Positions 53,148 through 61,164 of a stretch of 64,000 nucleotides of DNA are shown here, piece by piece; position 1 is the first letter of the stretch; the number at the start of each line of letters is the position of its first letter. Where the stretch lies: positions 1,054,001 to 1,118,000 of the forward strand of contig NZ_CP012040.1 of the NCBI RefSeq assembly GCF_001050135.1, in the 5' to 3' direction. This DNA is from Cyclobacterium amurskyense (lineage in GTDB: Bacteria; Bacteroidota; Bacteroidia; Cytophagales; Cyclobacteriaceae). The translations under genes and the position numbers were made by a program. The notes below the pieces were generated by a model, which saw nothing but the letters and a program-made list of their open reading frames with translations, was not told where the DNA came from and did no database searches.

Positions 53148-54605
53148 ATGGAAAAAGAAATTGTAGAAAATGGATTGAATGAAAATAGGAGGAAATTCCT
53201 ATCTAAGTTAAGTCTGGGCTTAGGAAGTGTGGCCTTGGGATCTCTTTTAATACCAGATTTATTTAATGGCCAACCCCAACTGGACACGGACAAATTAATG
53301 GCAAGCATCCCTCATTTCGCACCCAAAGCGAAAAGAGTTATTTATATGTTTCAAAACGGAGCTCCGAGCCAATTAGAATCTTTCGATTACAAACCCATGC
53401 TTAACAAAAGAATTGGAGAAGAACTTCCCGATTCGATTCGACAGGGACAGCGTCTGACCGGTATGACTGCCGGACAATCGTCCTTTCCATTGGTTGGTTC
53501 TGCTTATGGATTTAAGCAATATGGGAAATCTGGGGCTTGGGTAAGTGATCTTTTTCCTCATACGGCTAAGATTGTAGATGACATCTGTATAGTAAAATCC
53601 ATGCATACAGAAGCTATTAACCATGATCCTGCCCTTACTTTCTTCCAAACAGGTGCACAGGTAGGGAACCGACCTAGTATGGGTGCATGGCTTAGCTATG
53701 GCCTTGGAAGTGAGAATAATAATTTACCTAGTTTCTGTGTGCTCTTATCAAGAGGCAAAGGGAATGGACAAGGGGTTTACTCTAAGCTATGGACAAATGG
53801 TTTTTTGGAATCAGTTCACCAAGGTGTTCAATTTTCTAGCGGTGATGACCCTGTGCTATACCTCAATGACCCAGAAGGTATGAGCAAAATGGATAGAAGG
53901 AGGATGCTGGATAAAATTTCAGCACTTAATCAAATAAATTACCAATCATTCGGCGATCCTGAAATCAGTGCCAAAATTCAACAATATGAGATGGCTTACC
54001 GGATGCAAACAGCTGTTCCTGAAGTCACTGACGTAAGTAAAGAACCAGACAGCATTGTAAAACTATATGGTCCTGAGTGTCTGGTTTCCGGTACCTATGC
54101 GGCCAACTGCCTGCTAGCTAGAAAATTGTCCGAAAATGGCGTCAGATTTGTGCAGCTTTATCACCAAGGCTGGGATCAACATGGCAACCTCCCTAATGAG
54201 ATGGCATTACAAGCCAAGGATACAGATCAGGCATCCGCTGCCTTAATTACAGATCTAAAGCAAAGAGGCTTATTGGATGAAACCTTGGTCATTTGGGGAG
54301 GAGAGTTTGGCCGAACCAATTACTGTCAAGGAAGATTTTCAGCTGACAACTACGGAAGAGACCATCACCCAAGGGCTTTTTCGATGTGGATGGCAGGTGG
54401 TGGAATAAAACCAGGCGTCACCTATGGAGAGACTGATGAATTTGGTTACAACATTGTCAAGGATCCGGTACACGTTCATGATTTTCATGCCACCATGTTA
54501 CACTTACTGGGCGTGGAACACGAGAAACTCACCTTTAGACATCAGGGAAGAAGATACCGGCTTACAGATGTTGCCGGAAATATAGTCAATGGTCTTATGG
54601 CCTAA
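53148..54605 (+). CDS. DUF1501 protein with Tat signal
   Basis: A 485-residue DUF1501 protein with a sulfatase/alkaline-phosphatase-like fold. The Tat leader NRRKFLSKLSLGLGSVALGSLL has Arg14-Arg15, showing export after folding. Conserved DUF1501 regions are FQNGAPSQLESFDYKP, HHPRAFSMWMAGGG and LLGVEHEKLTFRHQGRR. ATG 53148 is preferred because it sits one base after the upstream stop and directly before the leader. The pairing with PSD1 proteins is very frequent in Planctomycetes and marine Bacteroidetes, but the role is unknown. Confidence 0.88.
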   Translation: MEKEIVENGLNENRRKFLSKLSLGLGSVALGSLLIPDLFNGQPQLDTDKLMASIPHFAPKAKRVIYMFQNGAPSQLESFDYKPMLNKRIGEELPDSIRQGQRLTGMTAGQSSFPLVGSAYGFKQYGKSGAWVSDLFPHTAKIVDDICIVKSMHTEAINHDPALTFFQTGAQVGNRPSMGAWLSYGLGSENNNLPSFCVLLSRGKGNGQGVYSKLWTNGFLESVHQGVQFSSGDDPVLYLNDPEGMSKMDRRRMLDKISALNQINYQSFGDPEISAKIQQYEMAYRMQTAVPEVTDVSKEPDSIVKLYGPECLVSGTYAANCLLARKLSENGVRFVQLYHQGWDQHGNLPNEMALQAKDTDQASAALITDLKQRGLLDETLVIWGGEFGRTNYCQGRFSADNYGRDHHPRAFSMWMAGGGIKPGVTYGETDEFGYNIVKDPVHVHDFHATMLHLLGVEHEKLTFRHQGRRYRLTDVAGNIVNGLMA

Positions 54606-54643
54606 CAATTTTAACCCGAAGTAAAAAATCTATTTCCCCATCT

Positions 54644-56785
54644 ATGTTAACATCAAAATTGAAGTCCATTCTGGCTCAGGTGCTTTTTGCTGTAAATGTC
54701 TTTGTATTGTTCTTAGTGCTTGCAGAAAGCAGGGTATTGATTCCTGACTGGCTTCATGTATTTGGTAGAATGCATCCACTTCTACTGCATTTTCCAATTG
54801 TAATCATTTTATTGGCTGTTTTACTTGTAGGCATTCCCGAATTCCTCCCCAAAAAGGAAGACAGCAGAGAATACGGGACAGACCTATTGCTACTTGGAGC
54901 ACTTACAGCTGGCTTTACCGTAATTGCCGGACTATTACTGTCTCATGAAACAGGGTACGCGAAAGAGGCGCTTTTTTGGCACAAGTGGACCGGTTTGGGG
55001 ATCTTCTGGGGTTCTTCCTTACTTTATTATTTTATCGACAGTCAAAAGCAGTTGGTAATTAAAGTCGGTGCATCATTCCTAGCTTTGATAGTTATCGTTT
55101 CAGGACATTTAGGTGCATCAATTACTCATGGTGAAAATTTCATCACTGCACCTATTGAAAATAATGAAGTAGTGATGGTAAGCTTGGAAGAAGCAGAGGT
55201 TTTCCCTCACTTGATCTATCCAATTATTGAAAATAAATGCCTTAGCTGTCACAAAGCATCCAAGCAAAAAGGGGAACTAAGAATGGATACCCCTGAGAAT
55301 TTATTAAAAGGTGGTGAATCCGGACCAGCCGTTGAGCCTTTTGACTTAGAAAACAGCCTAATGGCTCACCGAATAAACCTACCTGAAGAGGATGAAGAAC
55401 ACATGCCTCCTGAAGGCAAGCCCCAGCTTACCGAAGAGGAAAGATTAATTCTGGAGGCTTGGATTAGTTCCGGAGCCATTATTGATGAGAAAGTTATGGC
55501 ACTGCCTGATACCAGCAGCATTTATAAACTGGCAGTTGAAAAATTTTCTACAGCTCCAAAAGTCTATGAATTTGCTGCAGTTTCTGATGAAAAAATTGAG
55601 GCCCTTAATAATTTCTACCGCAAAATACAGCCTCTAGGAATAGAATCCCCTGCCCTATCTATTAGTTATTTTGGCCGGGCGAACTTTGATCCTAACTCCC
55701 TGAAGGAGCTTTCCGAAGTCAAAGTGCAAACAATCTCCATTAATTTAAATAACATGCCTGTGAAGGATGAGGATTTGGCTTCACTTAGTGCATTCCCTAA
55801 CCTTGAAAAACTGTATTTGAACTTTACCGATATCAAAGGTGAGGGTTTGCAGGCATTGATGGGTCTGGAGAATCTTTCTTTACTTTCTCTGGCTGGAAAT
55901 AATTTAACTGATGAGGCTATAGAACCTATATCCAAGCTTAAGAATGTTAAAAAGCTTTTTCTTTGGAATACAGGACTTTCTAAAGAATCACTGGAAAAAC
56001 TAATAGCTGCCTTGCCTCAAACCACCATTGAAATAGGTACAGAGGAAAAGTCAACCTTACTGATGTTAAACCCACCAGTAATTCGTTTTGACAAAGCCTT
56101 TTTTAAAGATAAACTTGAAGTTAAACTCACCCATCCTATTGGTACCACAAGCATCTATTACACCTTGGATGGTAGTGAACCCGATAGTAGTAATTTCATG
56201 CTTTATGAAAAGCCTCTTGAAATAAAAGAAAACATAACCATTAAAGCCCGAGCCTTTGCAGAGGGTTGGATAGGCAGTACCGTTTCAGAAGCTGAATTTA
56301 TCAGGGCTACCATAAGCCCAACTTCCTTTCAGATGCTTCATCTACCAGAGGATAGGTATAAAGGGGATGGTAAAGAAAGCCTTTTCGACAAAAAGAAAGC
56401 CATACCAGATGTATGGAATCTAAACTGGTTGGGTTTTTTAAACAATCCTCTAGAAGTGGAAATGGAATTCAAAGAACCAACCGATATTTCATCAATGGCT
56501 ATCTCTCTATGGCAAAACATAGGATCAAGGTTCTTCCCTCCAAAAGAGGTAGAAATATGGACAAGACCTGATGCTAGTCAAAACTGGAAACTTTCAAAAA
56601 CTTTCCGTCCACAAGCACTTGAAAAAAATTCCCCTTCTTTTTTGAGACAGGTTGAAATTCCTTATTCAGAAAATGGAATACAACATTTAAAAATAGTAGC
56701 CAGTCCAGTAGATAAATTACCTTCTTGGCATAATTCTTCAGGACAAAAAGCCTATCTAATGGTAGATGAAATCGTACTTAATTAA
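54644..56785 (+). CDS. Membrane-anchored cytochrome/LRR-like/chitobiase-C multi-domain protein
   Basis: A 713-residue protein. About four membrane segments (15-160) include the DUF2231-like MHPLLLHFPIVIILLAVLL. A PSCyt1-type heme site C199-L-S-C202-H203 follows, with HMPPEGKPQLT near the axial ligand. Residues 360-460 contain about three leucine-rich-like repeats (LEKLYLNFTDI, LSLLSLAGNNL, VKKLFLWNTGL). Residues 485-560 match a chitobiase/FN3-associated domain (YYTLDGSEPDS), and the C-terminus resembles a discoidin-type module. It probably links the PSD1 and DUF1501 proteins to the inner membrane electron flow (inference). Confidence 0.83.
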   Translation: MLTSKLKSILAQVLFAVNVFVLFLVLAESRVLIPDWLHVFGRMHPLLLHFPIVIILLAVLLVGIPEFLPKKEDSREYGTDLLLLGALTAGFTVIAGLLLSHETGYAKEALFWHKWTGLGIFWGSSLLYYFIDSQKQLVIKVGASFLALIVIVSGHLGASITHGENFITAPIENNEVVMVSLEEAEVFPHLIYPIIENKCLSCHKASKQKGELRMDTPENLLKGGESGPAVEPFDLENSLMAHRINLPEEDEEHMPPEGKPQLTEEERLILEAWISSGAIIDEKVMALPDTSSIYKLAVEKFSTAPKVYEFAAVSDEKIEALNNFYRKIQPLGIESPALSISYFGRANFDPNSLKELSEVKVQTISINLNNMPVKDEDLASLSAFPNLEKLYLNFTDIKGEGLQALMGLENLSLLSLAGNNLTDEAIEPISKLKNVKKLFLWNTGLSKESLEKLIAALPQTTIEIGTEEKSTLLMLNPPVIRFDKAFFKDKLEVKLTHPIGTTSIYYTLDGSEPDSSNFMLYEKPLEIKENITIKARAFAEGWIGSTVSEAEFIRATISPTSFQMLHLPEDRYKGDGKESLFDKKKAIPDVWNLNWLGFLNNPLEVEMEFKEPTDISSMAISLWQNIGSRFFPPKEVEIWTRPDASQNWKLSKTFRPQALEKNSPSFLRQVEIPYSENGIQHLKIVASPVDKLPSWHNSSGQKAYLMVDEIVLN

Positions 56786-56842
56786 CGACAGTGATCGTTA
56801 ATCCAAATCGTAATTGCTACCAGCTTTTCTTCCTAAATGGAT

Positions 56843-56874
56843 AAAAAAAAGCCTGAAAATTCAGGCTTTTTTTT
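56843..56874. terminator. Bidirectional terminator between the PSD1 operon and prfB
   Basis: AAAAAAAAGCCTGA and TCAGGCTTTTTTTT pair perfectly around AAAT. The A and T tracts make it work on both strands. It overlaps the prfB stop codon by two bases. Confidence 0.9.
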
Positions 56875-57977
56875 AATCTTTATCTTTAACTTCTTCTTCA
56901 CTTTGGGCCAATAGATAGGATTTAATAAATTCATTTAGTCCTCCATCTAAAACCGCTTGAACATCTGAAGTTTCATGTCCGGTACGTGCATCTTTTACTA
57001 ATTTGTAAGGATGCAGAACATAGTTCCTGATTTGTGAACCAAAATCTATCCTCATTTTCCCTGATTCTACCTTGGCTCTTTCTGCATTTCTTTTTTCCAT
57101 CTCCAGTTGATACAACCGGGATTTCAACATTTGCATGGCCTTCTCCCTATTCGCTAATTGAGAACGCTCTATCTGGCATACTACCACTATGCCCGTAGGC
57201 TTGTGCGTAAGTTGTACTTTCGTCTCAACTTTATTTACATTTTGCCCCCCAGCACCACCTGAACGCGATGTATGCAATTCAATATCAGCAGGGCTAATAT
57301 CTATATTGATGGTATCATCTACTACAGGGTAAGCATAAACAGAGGCAAAAGATGTATGCCTTCTCCCTCCACTATCAAATGGAGAAATCCTGACCAATCG
57401 GTGAACACCACTTTCTGATTTCAAAAACCCATATGCTAGCGGCCCTTCAAATTCCAGAGTAGCAGATTTTATCCCTGCAACCTCACCTTCTTGAAGATCT
57501 ACTTCTCTCACCTTATAACCATTTTTCTCTCCCCACATGATGTACATACGGAGAAGAATTGAGGCCCAGTCATTGCTTTCAGTACCACCGGCACCAGGAT
57601 TAATTTCCAACATAGCACTAAGTTGGTCCTCTTCTCCACTGAGCATCTTCTTTAATTCCAGGTCCTCAACTAGTTTGAGGTTTTTATCGAATTCAATATC
57701 CAATTCTTCTGCCGAAACTTCTCCTGCATTATAAAACTCAAATAGCACTTCCAAATCCTGGACGCCTGTATCTATGGTTTCGTACTGAGAAGTCCAGGCT
57801 TTACGCGCTTGGATCTGCTTCATTACTTTTTCTGCCTCTTCAGTATCGGTCCAAAAACCCGGTTGTGATGAAATGGCTTCAAACTCTTCTATTTCTGATT
57901 TCTTACGATCGTAGTCAAAGATACCTCCTCAAGGCCGTTACTCGGGCCTTCAAATCTTTCAATTGATCTGATGTCAT
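56873..57977 (-). CDS. prfB: Peptide chain release factor 2, with programmed +1 frameshift
   Basis: RF2, recognising UGA and UAA stop codons. ATG 57977 opens a 20-codon frame ending in TGA (57917-57915). A +1 shift at CTT-TGA-C continues with GAC from 57916 for 347 more codons, giving 367 residues (E. coli 365). The RF2-specific SPF motif is at about 198-200 and the catalytic GGQ at about 243-245 (SGGAGGQNVNK). The shift means the RF2 level controls its own synthesis, as known in E. coli. A (TAAA)5 repeat lies just before the start. Confidence 0.93.
57914..57929 (-). promoter_or_regulatory. prfB: prfB programmed +1 frameshift site
   Basis: The reverse strand reads AGGAGGTATCTTTGAC (57929-57914): an internal Shine-Dalgarno AGGAGG, three bases, the CTT slippery codon, then TGA C. 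It differs from the E. coli site by one base. The TGA is read through by slippage when RF2 is scarce. Confidence 0.92.
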
Positions 57978-57982
57978 AATGT

Positions 57983-58002
57983 TTTATTTATTTATTTATT
58001 TA
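57983..58002 (-). repeat. (TAAA)5 tetranucleotide repeat before prfB
   Basis: Five copies of TTTA on the plus strand, read as TAAA in the mRNA, ending six bases before the prfB start codon. It makes the A-rich leader expected for Bacteroidetes initiation. Confidence 0.75.
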
Positions 58003-58176
58003 AAATGCAAATTTGCTGAATTACTACTAAATAACCAATTTAATTCATTGGATTGAAAAAGGTAAACACTTATAAGCAGCTATGGGGAATTAGGGTTTAA
58101 AGCCAAACCCTTCTCTTACAATAATGTAATTTAGATTCTTCTCCCAAGGGCAATGTGAGAATCATAATGTTTTAGT

Positions 58177-58692
58177 CTATTCTGAAGCCTCAACGGTGAT
58201 GACCATTATCTTTTTCTTCTTCCCTACTTTAAATTTCTTGTACCTCAGGCTTTTTATCAATATCCCGGCACCTATCAAGGCTGCCGAAGTCGTCCAAACA
58301 CCTGTACTGTAATGGATTCCACCATCCGCAGCCAGACTATTTATCCCACCTGCCAGCATCAACAAGGTGCCTCCTGCTATTGGCAGCAAGGTTAAATTAG
58401 CTAGGGTTTGATTTCGCTCATCTTTATCTCTAATGTCTATGGCTTTAATTTGCTTCAAGCTTAGAACATTCTCTTTCAAAGCAATATAGTCTCTATCAAT
58501 TTCACGAATCACATCTTTGATATAGTAATCATTCCCTTCTTGCAAATAGATAAATTCATCTCCCACCTCATAGGTAATACGTGATTTTTCGTTAGCACCT
58601 TTTTGCAAGATCAGGTAATTCTGAGCTAATACTGTCCCTTGGCCTAAGGAAATCAGACTTAAAAACAATAGGGCCCTGATAAGGACTTTCAT
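58177..58692 (-). CDS. Hypothetical secreted protein
   Basis: I do not recognise this 171-residue protein. It has a signal peptide (LLFLSLISLGQGTVLAQ), a mainly beta N-terminal half (ITYEVGDEFIYLQEGNDYYIKDVIREI), then two hydrophobic segments around residues 98-150 and a basic C-terminus. The arrangement is like the small Bacteroidetes proteins with a membrane-embedded C-terminal hairpin. It is 38 bases downstream of ilvE on the same strand. Confidence 0.65.
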   Translation of the reverse strand: MKVLIRALLFLSLISLGQGTVLAQNYLILQKGANEKSRITYEVGDEFIYLQEGNDYYIKDVIREIDRDYIALKENVLSLKQIKAIDIRDKDERNQTLANLTLLPIAGGTLLMLAGGINSLAADGGIHYSTGVWTTSAALIGAGILIKSLRYKKFKVGKKKKIMVITVEASE

Positions 58693-58730
58693 AAGCTAAA
58701 CAATATTCACAAGACTTAAATTGACAAGGA

Positions 58731-59798
58731 TTAATACTTCATTATCCAGTTGTACTTATCTGGAACTTTGCCATATTTGATATTGTCGAGGCCCTCCAAG
58801 ATCTGAACAGAAAATGCATCTTCTGAAACTTCAGGCAATTCATAATCTTTGCCATGAATATTTATTAATCTTATAAATGCGACTGTTGCTGCGGTCCCTG
58901 TTCCAAATGCCTCTTCCAATTTCCCGGAATTGAGTGCTTCTTCAAGTTCAATGACTGTTAAGAATCGCTCTTCAACAGGCATTCCCATCTCTTTGGCCAA
59001 GGTTAAAACACTGTCCCTAGTAATGCCTTTAAGAATAGTGCCAGTGGTAGTAGGCGCTGTAATCAACACCCCATCTATAACAAACATGACGTTCATGGTT
59101 CCACTTTCTTCGATATACTGATGGGTCTTTCCATCTGTCCACAAAAGTTGGTCATAGCCATCTTTTTGGGCTTTCAATGCTGGATAGAGTGAGCCGGCAT
59201 AATTACCTGCTGCCTTTGCTGCTCCTGTTCCTCCTTCTATGGCTCTTGCGAATCTGGTTTCTACCTTCACGGCAACAGGTTTCGCATAATACTTCCCTAC
59301 AGGAGAAGCCAAGATCATAAATTTATATTTTTTTGATGGTCTAATGCCCAAGTAATCATCTGCTGCAAATATAAAGGGACGGAGATACAGAGAACATCCT
59401 GTTTGCTTAGGTACCCATTCTCTATCCACTTCTAATAAGCTACGCATTCCCTCCATAAAAATTTCCTTAGGCAATTCAGGAATACACATTCTCTTCGCAG
59501 ATTCATTTAATCTCTGCTGATTGGCATCACCTCTGAAAACCAAGATCTCCCCTTGTTCATTTCGATATGCTTTCATTCCCTCAAAGACAGATTGGCCATA
59601 ATGCAAGGTTGCATTAGCTGGATTAAGCTGTAGAGGAGCATAAGGCACAACTTTTAGGTTTTGCCAAGCACCATCTATATAGTCCGCCACAAACATGTGA
59701 TCACTAATGGTCTGTCCAAATGAAAGCTCATCAAAATTAGTGGTTTCCAATTTTGATGTTGATGACTTAATTATATCTATGTTTAATGTTTTATCCAT
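58731..59798 (-). CDS. ilvE: Branched-chain amino acid aminotransferase
   Basis: A 355-residue fold-type-IV aminotransferase, transferring amino groups between branched-chain amino acids and 2-oxoglutarate. The PLP lysine is Lys195 in TGAAKAAGNYAGS. Typical features are LHYGQSVFEGMKAYR near residue 66, YLRPFIFA near 138 and EESGTMNVMFV later, as in the IlvE type II group. It is followed by an unknown secreted protein and preceded by the cobalamin adenosyltransferase after 6 bases. Confidence 0.92.
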   Translation of the reverse strand: MDKTLNIDIIKSSTSKLETTNFDELSFGQTISDHMFVADYIDGAWQNLKVVPYAPLQLNPANATLHYGQSVFEGMKAYRNEQGEILVFRGDANQQRLNESAKRMCIPELPKEIFMEGMRSLLEVDREWVPKQTGCSLYLRPFIFAADDYLGIRPSKKYKFMILASPVGKYYAKPVAVKVETRFARAIEGGTGAAKAAGNYAGSLYPALKAQKDGYDQLLWTDGKTHQYIEESGTMNVMFVIDGVLITAPTTTGTILKGITRDSVLTLAKEMGMPVEERFLTVIELEEALNSGKLEEAFGTGTAATVAFIRLINIHGKDYELPEVSEDAFSVQILEGLDNIKYGKVPDKYNWIMKY

Positions 59799-59804
59799 AA
59801 TTAT

Positions 59805-60353
59805 TTACGCACCTGCATGCCAGGTGATTTCATTTACATTTAAATCTTTTGCCAATTGCCTTCCTAGAACAAACAAATAATCTGAAAGCCTATTGACATA
59901 TTCCAATAATACTACATCCACTTGAGAATTTTCCGACAACAACACCATTGACCTTTCCGCTCTCCTACATACTGTCCGTGCAATATGTGCCGAAGAAACT
60001 ACTGGATGACCTCCTGGAATGATAAAATTCTTTAAAGGCTGAAGATTTGCCTCCATTCTGTCAATCTCTAATTCTAGAAAATGAACATCTTCCTCATTAA
60101 ATTCAGGAAGCTTCATTCCTTTCTTATCAGGATCACAAGCCAAGATCGCTCCTATTACAAATAGCCTGTCCTGAACTTTGTACAAAACCCCGGAGATCTT
60201 TTCATTCTTTACCTGATCTCTCAGTAAACCTACATTTGCATTTAATTCATCAACATTACCATAAGCGTCAATTCTCAAATGAGATTTATTCACTCTGGTA
60301 CCCCCAAAAAGGGATGTTTTGCCTTTATCTCCCGTTTTGGTGTATATTTTCAT
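59805..60353 (-). CDS. PduO-type cob(I)alamin adenosyltransferase
   Basis: A 182-residue corrinoid adenosyltransferase of the PduO type, attaching adenosine to cob(I)alamin. The ATP-binding N-terminus YTKTGDKGKTSLFGGTRV and the AYGNVDELNANVGL segment are conserved, and CRRAERSMVLL is the second binding motif. Length is normal. It lies between the LolD-like ATPase and ilvE; the neighbours do not show which B12 enzyme it serves. Confidence 0.93.
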   Translation of the reverse strand: MKIYTKTGDKGKTSLFGGTRVNKSHLRIDAYGNVDELNANVGLLRDQVKNEKISGVLYKVQDRLFVIGAILACDPDKKGMKLPEFNEEDVHFLELEIDRMEANLQPLKNFIIPGGHPVVSSAHIARTVCRRAERSMVLLSENSQVDVVLLEYVNRLSDYLFVLGRQLAKDLNVNEITWHAGA

Positions 60354-60369
60354 TTAATTCTTTTTGATT

Positions 60370-61086
60370 TCAAATAACCGTTTTATCTATAACAGTTGGG
60401 TTGGGATTTCTTTCATCAGACTCTACCAGCCCATCCCTAAGCCGAATTACTCGGTGCGCATAATGCGCAATATCATCCTCATGTGTAACCATTATAATGG
60501 TGTTTCCTTTCTGATGCAAAACATGGAAAAGGTCCATTATTTCATAGGAGGTTTTACTATCCAAATTACCCGTTGGTTCATCTGCCAAAATGATACTAGG
60601 ATCATTTACTAAAGCTCGGGCAATAGCTACTCTTTGTCTTTGCCCACCAGAAAGTTCATTGGGCTTGTGATGAATCCTATCATCTAAGCCAACACTTTTT
60701 AAGGAAAGAAAAGCCTTTTCTTCTCTATCTGCTTTATTAAACCCTGCGTAAATCAAAGGTAAGGCCACATTTTCTAAACAAGTTGCCCGCGGTAACAAAT
60801 TGAAAGTCTGAAATACGAAACCGATTTCTTTGTTCCTTATCTCTGCCAGCTCATCTTCACTCATGTCACTCACATCTTTGCTATTCAAGATATATTGCCC
60901 CGAACTAGGTGTATCTAAACAGCCAATAATGTTCATTAAAGTAGACTTTCCAGATCCGGAAGGCCCCATAAAAGCCACATACTCTCCCCTGTTTACACTA
61001 ATGCTCACCGATTTGAGTGCTTTGACTTCCTCGGTTCCCATTCTGTATACTTTACGTATTTCTTTGGTTTTAATGATTTCTGGCAT
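60370..61086 (-). CDS. ABC transporter ATP-binding protein (LolD/MacB type)
   Basis: A 238-residue ATPase. Walker A is GPSGSGKST at 41-49, the signature is LSGGQRQR near 143, Walker B is ILADEPTGNLDS, and the H-loop is VTHEDD. The sequence type (RMGTEEVKALKSVSI, FVFQTFNLLPRATCLENV) is that of LolD/MacB transporters of lipoproteins or efflux. No permease gene is adjacent, so the partner is elsewhere. Confidence 0.9.
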   Translation of the reverse strand: MPEIIKTKEIRKVYRMGTEEVKALKSVSISVNRGEYVAFMGPSGSGKSTLMNIIGCLDTPSSGQYILNSKDVSDMSEDELAEIRNKEIGFVFQTFNLLPRATCLENVALPLIYAGFNKADREEKAFLSLKSVGLDDRIHHKPNELSGGQRQRVAIARALVNDPSIILADEPTGNLDSKTSYEIMDLFHVLHQKGNTIIMVTHEDDIAHYAHRVIRLRDGLVESDERNPNPTVIDKTVI

Positions 61087-61164
61087 AATTTGGGATTTAG
61101 AATGTGAAGATAGGGTATATTGCTCAAAAACAGGAATTCAACCTGTTAAATTATACCAAAGGAA

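Noticed and set aside
56873..57823. Annotation of prfB as starting at an internal ATG (57823) or as a broken gene
   Set aside because: The upstream 20-codon frame, AGGAGG, and CTTTGAC show a classic programmed frameshift, so the gene is intact and longer.
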